A stretch of DNA of 64,000 nucleotides from assembly GCA_904063045.1 (NCBI GenBank), contig CAJFCJ010000020.1, forward strand, positions 1,046,916 through 1,110,915, written 5' to 3'. The stretch's first letter is position 1. Every line of letters starts with the position of its first letter. The notes under the pieces are model-generated. The model was not told the origin of the DNA, made no database searches, and saw only the letters and a list, made by a program, of their open reading frames with translations. The position numbers and the translations under genes are program-made. Shown here piece by piece: positions 10,394 to 24,300 of the stretch. Source of the DNA: Dimorphilus gyrociliatus (Eukaryota; Annelida; Polychaeta; Dinophilidae).

Positions 10394-12315
10394 TCAGCAT
10401 TTTTTCTTTTTAGTTAAAAAGTTCAAAACTTCTCGAAATGAATTCAAATTCTCCCCTTTTTATATTTACCTTGTTCTATATTATTTTAATTTTTCAAATA
10501 TATCGATGATGTTTTTGTGGAATGTATTTATGTATTTTTCGTTTTGACGACTAATATTTCCCCAAAATGGCAACTGTACGATAACGCCATCTATAGTGAA
10601 AAAAATAAAATTTTGTCTACATCTTTAGCTACTCTAGTTGTTGTTATTTTAATGAATGAAACAACAAGTATATAGGGTATACAGTATACTATATATGTAT
10701 ACTGTATATATAAATTATAAGGGCAATTACACCCCTCTCTCTGTCTCCTTTTATAATTTAATATAATACATCATACTTTATAAACATTTGATAGTTTGTC
10801 ATAATTAGGTATAAAAGGATACTTATACGTAATACAAACGGAGATAAGTTTCTTTTTCTAATTAAGGTTGTGTCAAACCTACTTATGAATCTCAGTTTAC
10901 GACTTTTATATTCTCTCAGAGAAAAACAAATAAAGAAGTAAAAGAAGAAGAGAGAGTGTGTGTGAAAATAATAATTTCACCAGTGAAACCATTGATATAT
11001 ACGTCATATACATTTTTCTACCAGATTATTTATCTATCTGCCTCCAGAAGCCAACTAAAAAGGGAGCCAAGTAAGGCGAGTCAAGAAGATAGATAGTAAT
11101 TTGTAATACTTGATAAGTTTTCTAAATCTAATCCCTCTATAAATTGAAATAGTAAAACAACTAATAAAGAAGGGAAAAACAGAAAGAAAACAACATCACT
11201 TTCATATACTAGGAAAAAGTTCAAAGAAATATTTACAGTATATTAGGATTAATTATTGAACAACTGTAATATGAGAATATTTCTTTCTCTCTCTCGCTCT
11301 ACTTTCCCAATGTTGAAGCCTTTTAGTTTTGCTTCAGTGTTTAGCAAGTAAATTTTATTCTTTATGAATTAATCCTAAATATTAATACTGCCTTTCTACT
11401 TTTCTAGTACTAGACTATTTTTTTACATTTCACTAAACTTTCTTAAACGATATAGGACTTTAGCATATATCTATTATAGGATTATGTTCAACAGCTTCGT
11501 AATTACTTATAATTCAACCGGTGGAAGATACGTAGCAAAGGTATAATTATATCTCAGTTATATTTCAAACGAAATTAAAGAGCACACAGCATTTTGTATT
11601 TTACAACACATACACTTGTCGGTAAAAAACTAAGTCAGAATTTAATCTATCTTTAATTATATATTTTATAAAGACTTCTGTTATGTTAACTCGCTCTAAA
11701 GTCAACGAAGCAAAGTGTTTAATCTTTTCTGACAAGTAATTATTAACATATTTGATATATTTAAAAGATAAGAAATAGTTTATTGTTTTTTATCTTGGCC
11801 TCTCTGGTTTTCATACCCTTTAATGGTTAGAAAGAATTTTATTAACTTTCTACTATGCGTCTTATTTATTATTTTTGTAAATAAATAATTGTATTCTTTC
11901 CTTCTTTCTTCATTCTATCAACTAAAATCGGAAGAAAGATTTTAATTATAAACAAGTTTTCTTTCTCTTATTTTCATTTATTTATTTCGTAAGAAAAAGA
12001 GAACTTTTAATCTTTACCGTGAAATTGAAGGCTGTCCAAAACAAATAGCTAGTAATAAAGAAACTTTTACAAAAAGAAATATTCAATTGTCAATGCCGTG
12101 AGCAAAGTTTTCAGCGGCTTATACTTCTCTTACAAAACCGATGGCTAAGCGTCTTATTCACCGGACTACTTAGTCAATAATAAGCTCGCTTTCTAGCTAC
12201 TGCAAACACTTCATTTACAATTCTTTTCGGCCTTGTTCAGTCTGATTTCTCGATTCGCTCTTGCGATATTTCTTGTTTTACAGTCAAAGATAACTTTAAT
12301 GGATAAGCCCAAGAA
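10394..12315. other. AT-rich intergenic region
   Basis: About 1.9 kb between the divergent small membrane gene and the giant matrix gene. It contains two copies of the TATACTGTATA-type motif at 10678-10688 and 10698-10708, GA/GT-rich runs near 10930-10965 and a CT-rich tract near 11281-11300. No gene is supported. Promoters for both flanking genes should lie here. Confidence 0.45.
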
Positions 12316-15300
12316 ATGATTTTCGTATTAATACTCCTAAGTCTTCCATCCGGATTATACTCCCAATGGTACGCACATGACTATTGGAATTCGAGATTTG
12401 GCGCTCAGGGGATAAACCATCCAAGTAAGTTAAAAATCACCATTTTTGTTTTATTTTCAAATAAAGTAGAATAGTCAATTAAAAAATGAAATTTTAAAAT
12501 TTCAAAGTAAAAGAAAAGAACTTTTTTCTTTAAAAAAAAAGGAGAAAACATGCCAACTAAAGTATTTTATGACATTATCTAATTTTTCGTTTTATAAAAG
12601 ACTCTCATTTTACTGGAATGTGGTCGCATACCGGTAATCGTTACGAAAACTACGGTCCACATCCAAGTGTCTATAACTCGAGAACCTGTAGTGGAGGATG
12701 TACTTGTAACGAACTAGAGTTTTCCGTTAAAAACTGCTATTCAACAAGTGTTACTATAAGAAGTTATGTTTTTCATAACTTTACAGACTTATCGTTTAGG
12801 GATTCAGTACAACAAATGTAAGTAGGTCTCGTTGTTTTTAAATATAGATTGTAAATATTGTATAATTTAATAGCTCTGTCTACCTCTGTGCTGATTTTGT
12901 TGGATTTGGAAATGCAACTTTCCTTCATTTAAATAATCTACGAACGATGTTTGTATATTTATATAAGCTTTATTATTATTATAATAATTAATTATTCTGC
13001 TTTTAATTAAAGATCAATAAGTCGAACAGGTTTAATTCACTTTCCTAATATACAGGGGACCAAAGTTGTTGATTTGTATGATTTTTTTCTTTTTCTTCAT
13101 TCATTTATCTATATCATTAAAGATATTTTTCTTTTATTAATCAATTAGATTATTAATGAAAAATAAAATAAGATTCTTCATTGGCAATCATACAAACTTT
13201 ATCTGGCCTGATGAAACTACAAACATGTTTGTACACATAATAATAAAATAAATAATATTTTCAATATATTCTTCCCTTACCTGCCTTCTCCGCTCAGAAA
13301 TTTGGCCGACAACGAAATTGATTGGGTCCCGCCAAGAATGTTTAGTAATTCAAAAATTAAATACCTGTAAGTGGTATTTATGTACACTTTTTTTATATGC
13401 TATAGATGTTGTTCTATCGTTTAAATATAGGGGTTTGTCAAAAAACAAAATATGGTATTTTCCTTCGGAAGCTGTTGAAGATATGCCAGAATTATTATAT
13501 TTGTAATATACTCATAAAACTACTAAAACACACTTTATTGTATTTTTCTCTTCTTATACGAAAAAACAGAGGTTTAAGCGAAAATGAAATTAAAACCATA
13601 TCAAGCAACCATCTTAGAGCTCTTTCTGGTTCGGTGTTTCAGCATCTGTAAGTCAAAACTTCTAGCATATTCTTTTCTATTTTTAGTTAGAAGTAACAGT
13701 TTATTTTTTTTTAATTAATTATACAAAAGGAATGGATAGGTTTTATTGACAATAATTGTAAGCAAGCGGTAGTTTATTAGTGTTAGAAAAATTCCATTCA
13801 GCTTTGTATACTCTACGTGATCTACCCGAAAAAAGAACATAAACTGTATATCTATATTGTATAAAGAAAAGAAAATCGAACAAAAAACATAAATTAGTCC
13901 TTTGTTTCATTTATTATATATATAACGGATAATTTATTAAAATTAACATTCCTTTATAAACGTTTTCCTCCCATCAGAAACGTCAGCAATAATCTGATCT
14001 ACGATATTCAACCTGGAGCCTTGTCGCAGATAACAACTTTAAAGATATTGTATTAATAATTTTAAATATTCTATAATTTAAGCTTTCTTCATTCCTCTCT
14101 TTTCTCTCTTCTATTTTTAGGGAGTTACACAACAACAAATTGGACAGAATTCAATACGGAGTATTTAAGAATATTACCAATATTGTATACATGTTTGTAG
14201 AGTATACTATTTAATATTATTATCTAAAATACATAACTCTCCCTCCCGACAAACAGTGGTTTACATCGAAACAGTCTAACAATACTGGAACAGGGAGTTT
14301 TTACTGATTTACCTCTATTGAGGGAATTGAGACTACACACTCAAAGGCCTCACTTAACTAATATCTATTATAACGCATTCGATAATCTTCCAAGATTATA
14401 CGAACTGTAAGTCATCCATACGATGTTAGTTTCTTTCGTATTATTAATGCTTATGTATTCTTTACAGATGGGTTAGCGACAACAGGTTAAGAAGTTTTCC
14501 CCATCAAGTTCTCTCTCACCAACCATATATCTACTTACATTCAGTGTAAGTATCCAAATCTTAGATGATTGAATTGTACGCCACCTAGACTACATTATAT
14601 AATTCAAATAAATTATACAAAACGTTAGATGGCGTCTTTAGACTAAAACTCTGTAAAATTATCATTGAGGTTTTCAACTTGGAGCCTGAAAGTAAAATTG
14701 ATATCTTTTCTTTCCTATCTTTCTTTAAGCTGGGCGGATCGTAATTTAATTAATGATCCTCTACATTACGGAAGCGATGGTTTTCCAATTAAGGGTAGCA
14801 CATACGAAGGCCGACGAAAATTTTGGAAAAAATGGATGGAAGTTAACAGATATAATACGATACGCCGACTTTCGCTCAGTTATAATGGAATGACTAAACT
14901 TGGACCTGATGATTTCTGCGAGTTGATAAATTTAAATTATTTATGGCTAGATGGGAATCTTCTAGACGACACAACAGTTCCGGAAAATGCTTTTGCGTGT
15001 CTAAGAAATCTTGTATATCTGTAAGTTTATACCGATAATTTCGTTGTGTTTCTACTCGTTTCATTTGTAGGAGAAAATCTCCGTATAAACACACGCTAAC
15101 ATGTTGACTTAGAAGCGAAAAAATTCTATTAATTAGTTATTAGTTATTACGTAGAAGATATATCTATATACTGCATATATATATATATTATACTATTTAA
15201 AAGAATAGGATCGTATTTTACTAAGAAATAAGTAATTCCTACTTACCGGTGAAGAAAAGGAATTGTACAAGGTTTAACATTTAAAAGTACGTTATAAAAG

Positions 15301-18300
15301 GCGTCTAATAGGAGTAGATTAAAGGAAAACTTTTGCCGTTCTTTAGTCCGGTTTAGGGATATTCATTACCAAGTTTCTTGTTGAAGAATATCATTTAAGA
15401 TGTAAGCCTACTATAAAATTTACTAACAAGTCTTTGACTAATGAAAACTATACCTGACTATTGAATAACGTTGATATTGTTTCTTTTCTTTTAGTAATCT
15501 TGGAGTTAATCGGTTTCAAAATGTTCCGTTATCAGTAAAGAGCGGGGACAACTTGCCAAGGATTCTCACGCTACATATATATTCAAATAGGATAACTTAT
15601 ATTGAAAAGGGCGATTTTTCAGAACTCTCTACTCTTCAAAATTTGTAAGTTGACCTATATAATTAATATTTCTTTCTAAATCGATAATAAGAATAACTTT
15701 TACCTCCCTTCCTTTGAAAGATACCTGCAATCCAACCAGATAACGACTGCAGAAGATGGCTCCTTTCCAACACAGGCGCTTTATCGACTGTACGTATTAC
15801 TGTATATTGTGTATAAATATTAATAATTAATACTTAAATAATGAATTCTATATCAACAGTTACCTGAACTCTAATAGATTTAAATTTACGCATACATCAC
15901 CATTTCATAATTTGAGCAGAGTCATTATTATTAACTTATCTGACAATAGAATTGACGTTATACCTGACAATGCATTCAGTGGTTGTACGGCTCTAACATA
16001 TATGTAAGTATAAGGAAATATATAAAACCAACAAATTATACAATATACTGTATACATACATTTATAGGTATATAACTAATAACCAAGTAAAGAGATTATT
16101 GAAAAATCAGTTTCAAGACTGCCCTTTGTCAGTTATTTTCGAGGGATCCAATAATGATATCAGTTATATAGAAGATGGAACATTCAGTCATATTGTATCA
16201 ATAACCTATTTTTACTTTGGTAATAATAAGTTAACTGAACTTATGAGGGGAGGAGATTTTTATGATGTAACTCATTATAGCCCTGTATTTGATAATAATC
16301 GTATAACAAGAATAAAAAGTGGTACATTTAAAGATTACAGGGTAACCAATCATCTGTAAGTAAACATAAACCAACTTGTAATTAATTAAAATATGCCAAT
16401 TAAGATGATAAACTATGCATATTTGTTTATTTTTAAAAAATAACAGAAATATTCAATCAAATCGTATATCCGTTATTGAACCGTACGCTTTCGTAAACGT
16501 CTATGTGACGTATCATATCTATCTGAGAAATAATTTACTAAATACTCTTGAACCGTACGCCTTCATAAATTTGAGATGTCAAATACTGTAAGTAAATTAT
16601 TATATATTAATAATACTGTCCTGATATCATATGTAATTAATTGATTAAATAGATACCTGAATAACATGAAAATAACCCATGTTGCAAAGAATGTATTCCG
16701 AGGAATGAGCATAAATTTCCTTTATTTGCAAAGTAATAACATAGAATACATTGAAGAAGGAGCTTTTGACGGTCGAGTCAACTATGATCTGTATGCATCT
16801 AAAGACTATAATTACATTAAATATTCTAATTAAACCGACGTTTCTATTTTAAGTCACCTTAATAGTAACGGATTGAAGCATGTTAAAGGTCAAATGTTTA
16901 CTACTGGTAGTTCTGTTGGCCGAACTCTATATATGGGGTACAATAAGCTAAAAGCACTACCAGCAAACGCTTTTGCAGGTATAACAGTTGGGAATGTGTG
17001 AGTAGACTTTTTTTAACTTTAAAGGGATTTTCTTCTCTTTTTTCCCATTTTCAGAGATCTAAGATATAATGAATTATACGCCTATCCCGAAGCTTTAAAT
17101 CCCCTTTTTTTAAGATATATGTAAATATTTTTATTATTAATTATTACATTTACATAATTATCAGAATATTAATTAAGGTTATATTGACTTTTAAGAGATT
17201 TGAGTGGAAATCAGATCAGCGAAATTTTACCAAGCCAATTTGTTGGACAATCTCAAATTTTAACTCTAAGTTTAAATAATAACCAATTAACTTCTCTACC
17301 GAAGGAAACGTTAGCACCACTTGTTAACTTGCAAACTTTGTAAGTAGCTTTTTTAATTTCTTTAGTGTTTTTTTTTTATATGAAAACTTTATTCCTTTTG
17401 GCTTTAAATAGTTCAGCTCAAAGCAACCAACTAAAATTCATCGATACTGACATGTTTGAAGGATTGTTTAAGCTTACGTCTATTGACTTAAGTAGAAATG
17501 ATTTGTCGTCCATTGGGAAATTTCCAAATTTAACCTCATTAACAACGTTAAACTTGGGATATAATAGAATAAATTCCGTTGCATATAATTTTGTTGAATA
17601 TCTCAATCACTTCGGATCATTTAATAGTTTGTAAGTAATAGTTTGTAATTAGCTGTCTTCGCTTTCTTTTGAAGACTACTGATAGTTTTATAGATGTAAT
17701 TATTTCTATTGATTAATTTTTTCTCCCTTTTATAGATTCCTAACATCTAATCCGCTGGCTTGCGATTGTTTTATGTATAGCGCTATGCTGGATCAAGAAG
17801 AGGCCATAAAGGGAGCTACATGTTCAAGTCCTACAGCCCTAACTGGAACTGTGTTCTCATACACTAGCCGAAATAGTCCTACGTATTTCCAAAAGAAAAA
17901 TGATAATTTATTCTCATGCTGTAAGTCCTAGTTAATCTCTCTACTCTTCCTCGTTTCTCTTTCGCCAATGGCACGGATTGAAATTCATTAAAATTATCGT
18001 TTATCTGTAGCGGCGGGTAATGTCACCGCATCAGCCCCTGGAAACGAACAAATACTGGTTGAATGGGATCATCCACCTACAGCATACTATAATGGGCCTG
18101 CCGGCGATCCAGTAACCGATGGATGGTAAGCATTATACTGCACATTTTGCGGAAACGCAATTATCTCAAAATGACAACTCGAAGAGAGGAAGACAAAGAA
18201 TTAATGAAATAATTATATTAAATAGGCAATATCATGTGAAATGCGAATCTGACGTTTCGGGAACAATTACGACGACAACGAGTAATACGCAAGTATTACT

Positions 18301-21300
18301 ACAGAAAAGCGACGGTGTTGTGGGTGATATCCAATACAGATGTAGTGTCGCTCTCGAATTACCTGGGCCTGTAATTAGTGGCTACAGCTACCCTGGAATA
18401 ATAACTACTTTAGCTCCAGTTGTTGCGGCTAATACAACAATCAAAGCCGACGACATCATCCTACCAGTTAGTTACTATGATTTCGAGTAAGTCAAGATTG
18501 TTTCCACGTTTAAAAGAAATAATTTCATTACAATACAAATATTTGAATAGCTACTTGCACAAAGACTTTAACAATATTGGAACAGATACATTCTCTAATC
18601 CAAAGTATGTTCCCAGTCCTTATGGAGCTTGGCTTGCAATTTCAAATACTCCAAGTGCCGATAGTTTTTCTGACTGGTTTAGAAAAATCAATACAAATTA
18701 CGAATATAAAAGATCTATTCTTTTAGAAGGTCTAACAACTACTCTACCAACGAATAGATATTTTTCCAGTGCATTCTTCCCAGTCGATGGTCTTGGTTTC
18801 GGAGACCAAAATCAAAGGGATTGCGATACTAATAGGCATAATTTCGGGTAAGACAGAATTACAACGCAAATTCACTACTTAACTTTGAAGTTACGAATTC
18901 GTACTATACTATTGTATCTTATTACTACTGTAGATTTACATCGGCTATTCGTACTGGATTTGTGTATAAAGGTATTGAGAACATAACAATTGGCGGAGGA
19001 GAAGAAATTTGGCTTTACTTAAATCGGAAATTAATTATCCAAATTAAGACTCCAGCATTAGATACAACAATAAGATGTATGCGAGTTAATTTGTCTCCAG
19101 CGGCTGCTGTAAGTATTTTAAAATTTCCTTTCATCCGTTCGTAGAATGATTATTAAAACCTTCTATATAATACATGAAATAAAATAGAATGGTGGTGGCT
19201 TTATTATACCAGAAGAAGGTTTAGTTACTGGAGGTGTATGCAACATAATTGGACCTGTTGAATCCCAAAAGGTTCATCTAGATCTTGATGTAAGTGACAA
19301 AATTTTCTCCCGATTCCCTCACTAGATAAATAAATAAAACTCTTTTCCTTTTTAAGATTACGGAACGCTATCATTTCACAATCTTTCATACGGAACGAAG
19401 AATGTGCAAATCGAACTTATTCATCGAAACGCAGAGCGTACAATTTATTTTAGACCCAATTGAAGAACCTCCCAAGGATTATCTTGTAAAAGTTGCAGAA
19501 GATGCTCATGAGCATGCTATAGTAGAAACTATTTTCCTGGCAGATACTTTCTCAGCAGGTCCACCTTTCAAAGTTAATATAATAAGGGGTAATTAATATA
19601 AAAATACATCTTTCCGCAATGTTATTTTCTATAACGACTTTCTTTTTGCCATTCTTTTAAAAAAAGGGAACGAAGCAAGGCATTTTACAATAAAAGATAA
19701 TAATGCAGCTAATCAATTAGCCGCAGTTCCCCCTCCAGTAGTACCACCAGTTTACACAAATATCGATGGAATAAATTTTGTTGGTAACTATCGTTTAATG
19801 TTACAAACTGATAATATAAAATTCAATAACTAAAATCCTTATTCTTTTCAACAGAATGCTCTGGTCCTGCTGTTAAGATTCCTGAGGGAAATTATACAAC
19901 AGTAGACAAGTTTACAATTGCTACAGAAACCTTAATCGCAACGGTTAATAATACTCTAGATTATGAAGTTGAAAAAGAGTATACTCTAATCTTAGAAGTA
20001 ATCGATTATTTGAAAGCTACACCATTAACTGGCCAAGTTACATTAAAGGTGAATAAAGCGTGAATTATAGCCGATGCTTACTATGTCGTTAACAAAGGAG
20101 AACAGAAAAGATAATTTCCTGCGTAGAACCATGATCAGGATTCGGCTGTTGCTGAAGTACAGACTGCACACGTATCAGCATCAGCTGGATAATGATTATA
20201 GGGCTACGTGTTACATCTTTCTTTTGCAACACAAAAATTTGTTATTCTATTCACCATCATTAGACGTCTTTAAATATTTGTTCTTTTTGTTTAATTTATT
20301 TAGGTCAAGGTGCAGGACGTAAATGATAATTGTCCAATTTTATCAAATAGGTATAGCAACTTATTCCTCAAGCTCTTGCAGAAAACTTAAAATTATACTC
20401 TTATTTTTCTCCAGGGAATACTTTTACGTTGCAAATCCAGCTCTTCAGCCAACCCCTATTGTAGCCCTTAACGCTTCTGATGAAGACAGTACAATAAATA
20501 AGGAATTGTTTTATCGTCGAAGTAATGTAGTTATTGAGTAAGTTTGCCTGATTAGAATTTATAAAACACATGATAGACTCGCTTTATGTATTGATATATC
20601 TATACAGTATGCATAAATTGTTTCCTTTGCAGTCCACCATTGGATTTGAATCAAACGCTGGACTTACGAAAGGTCATATATGTACGAACGACAAATATGA
20701 CATTCCGAGTAGTAGTAACAGACGGTGGACAGCCAACTAGAGGTACTTTTGCCAATGTTACAGTGGAACTAAGTAATTCCTGTCTAGTGGATGTCTTCTA
20801 TAATCCGATTGAATATAATTACGATGTTGATAATAGGACAGGAGATGTAAGATTAAGAATTCCTCGCTATTGGCATAGAGCATTTGGTAAGAAGAAATAA
20901 AATCCTCTAATAATAGGGATAATATAAAAATGTTAATCTTTCAGAGTGTCTGAAAATACTTGGAATGCAAAAGGGTTTTATACCTGACTCTCTACTATCG
21001 GCATCATCGTCTAAACGACGTAGCCAACCGGGAAGGTCAAGATTGAATATGACAACTCTTAGTGGTAAGTAGTCATGTTTGACATATAATTATTATTATT
21101 ATAATTATTACTATTATTTAGATTTTTACGATAGTCTCACTGGAGGATGGTCGCCCGAAATAGAGGATGAAAATCAGTGGATTCAAGTCAGTCTAAGCGT
21201 TCCGCATATCATCCGAAAAATTCAATTACAAGGCCAAGATAGCGCTGATTATTGGATTACTACGTTTAGAGTCACTTATAGCGATGATAATGTCATTTGG

Positions 21301-24300
21301 AAAGATTTTGCTATTGATGGTTTTGTGCCTCCTGTTAACTGCACAAACTCCTCGTGTTTTTACCAATTAAACGGTACCTCAGATAGAGATACTATTACAG
21401 AAATCTCTTTCGAACCGCCCATTTACGCTCAATATCTAAGAATTCACCCATTAACATGGAATAATGTACCTTCCATGCGATTCGAATTAATAGGGTGCCA
21501 ACAAGAAGAGAAACATTTTCACGACGTTTCTTGCAAACGATGCGAAGCAACGTGGTATTGTCTAGGTGATGGAATTAGGCGGCCGTGTGGTAGATGCTCA
21601 GAAAATGAAACTTGTAATGTTAAACCAACGGAACATTCGTTTGGCATGGCTGAAGAATGTACCTTTTGTCCTTTTGGATGGGTTCGTACTATCTTTAGTT
21701 TGGTTTTTTTTACATAAAATATTAACAATCAAACAAATTTTCAGAAATGCTCAAAAGGTTATGCAACGCCTTGTAATCCAGGATATTATTCAATATGCAA
21801 TGATACTTTCTGTCCAGAAAGCTGTAAGATTTGCGAAGAAGGGTATTCTTGTAGAGGAGGAAAAAAATACGAATGCCATCTTGGAACGTTTTCAAAAGAA
21901 GGACAAGGTAAACCCTTTAATCTGGCAATTAAATATAATATACGTTTATTTCCAATAACGACTCTTTATTTGCAGAATACTGTACTATGTGTCGTCCGGG
22001 CACGTATCAAAATCAGACAGGCCAAACTGAATGTCTAAATTGCCCAAAAGGCTTTACAACATCCAAAATGAAGGATAGATGTAATCCTTGCCCTTTTGGC
22101 TCTTATTCGGATGGAACTGGGCAAAATTGTCAAGCGTGTACAGGGCCTTCGGATTGTCCTTGTATGAAAACCCCATCGCCTTGTTTTAATACGTCAGATC
22201 ATTCCGCCTTGTGCGTTAACACTGGTTCGAATAGCTTTGCTTGCCTTGCTTGTCCACCCGGATACGAGGGTGACGGAATTACGTGTACAGATATAGATGA
22301 GGTACCAAGATTATTAAATTTATAAAAATTTGAACCTAAACAAAATAATATAATATTCAGTGTGCTACAATATCGCCTTGCTGGAACAAGACTGATTGTA
22401 GGAACACAGTACCAGGTTATCAGTGTGAAGAGTGTCGTGCTGGCTATACCGGTAGTTTCGAGGATGGTATGGGAAATAAAATATTTCAAAGAACTTTTGC
22501 CGATTGCAATAAGAAACACGACGAAATAGTAATACAGTCGTGTAACGACATAGACGAAGTAAGTTGAAGACTAGATGCATTAAATTTTATTTATCAATGC
22601 GTGTCTTTAGTGCGAAACCAACAACGGAGGATGTGATCCGAATGCCTATTGTTATAATACTATTGTAAGTACATTTCATCGAATGTTGCCTATTCAAATT
22701 TTTCATTAAAAAATAGGGTTCCTTCAATTGTGGCACTTGTAAGGAAGGCTGGGTTGGAGATGCTTTTTACGGTTGCAAACCGGGAAATTTTTGTATGAGT
22801 GGAGAACACGAATGCCACAAACACGCTACGTGTCTTTATACCGGTCCTGGCGCCTACAAGTGCGAGGTATCTATATTAAAAATTCTGATATAATTAATTG
22901 AGCGCAATAAAAATAATTACTCTTACGCTAGTGTAACAACGGTTGGGCGGGCAACGGCTTTCTCTGTGGTTTAGATCCTGATCAAGATGGAATTGTCACA
23001 GTTCCGATCTCTTGTAATGAAAGAGCTTGTCGAAGGGTATACTTAGGTACAATTGTTAATTTTCTACTATATGTTCGCTAAATTTACTATAGGATAACTG
23101 CCCAACTGTACCAAATTCTGGTCAAGAAGATAATGATAAAGATTGGCTGGGTGATGTCTGTGACGACGATGATGACAACGACTCAGTTTTTGACTTTATG
23201 GTAAACTAATAGATCATATTAAATTAAAATTTAAGAGAAATACTATATGGTATATAATTTTAACAGGACAATTGTCCTTTTGTGAGTAACATAGGACAAA
23301 TTGACGTAGACAATGATGGAGTTGGTGACGCTTGCGATAATTGTATAAATGATTTTAATCCAACTCAAACGGATAGTGATAATGACGGTATTGGCGACGC
23401 TTGTGAAACAGACTCTGACGGTGACGGATTAATAGACACCGCAGATAATTGCCCACAGCACGCAAATCCAGGGCAGGAAGATGGAGACGGCGACAACGTA
23501 GGAGATGTATGCGATAATTGTCCAACGGTAGCAAATTCTGCTCAAACTGACACAGATCAGGATGGCATAGGAGATAGCTGTCACGATACAGATAAGTAAG
23601 TAAAACCCAAAATGAATAAAACAATATTTTTATCATTAATTATAATCAGAGACGGTGATGGAGTATTAGACTTTAAAGATAATTGCGTCATTGTACCTAA
23701 TGGTGACCAATCTGATACGGATGGAGATGGAATAGGTAATTTAATATAATCATTATTATTATTGATTGTTAAACCGATGATAGGATTTAAATTTTAAATA
23801 TTTTTTTTAAAAACCAACCAGGGGATGAATGTGACGATGACGTAGATGGAGATGGTATAGAAAATATTAAAGATAATTGTATTTACGTACCGAATATAGA
23901 TCAATTAGATGCCAACGGCAATCATTTGGGAGATGCTTGTGAAAATGACTTAGATAACGATGGTGTCATTGATACGTTTGACGTTTGCCCTAAGAACAAA
24001 CATGTGCAGAAAACCAATTTTAAGGATGGCACTGCTGTCATTGACTTATATCCTACCGATTCAGAGCCAAATGCTGGTTGGCTAATTCTCAACGACGGAA
24101 AGGAAGTTAGGCAAATTGTCAACACTAACGCAACATCAATGTTTATAGGTATTAACAATACTAATGATTGTTTTCAATTCAACTTATTTATTCACTAATT
24201 TATTCATTTGTTCATTCATTTATTTCGGAATTTGTCTTTCAGCCAGAGATAATCTAGGTCAAATGAATTATGAAGGCACTATGTTTGTTAACGCTGATTC

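Noticed and set aside
14665-15024. Apparent new signal-peptide gene starting at ATG 14665 inside the LRR array
   Set aside because: A good acceptor at 14729 joins exon 14730-15020 to the preceding exon in phase 2, as for all neighbouring repeats; the hydrophobic start is translated intron.
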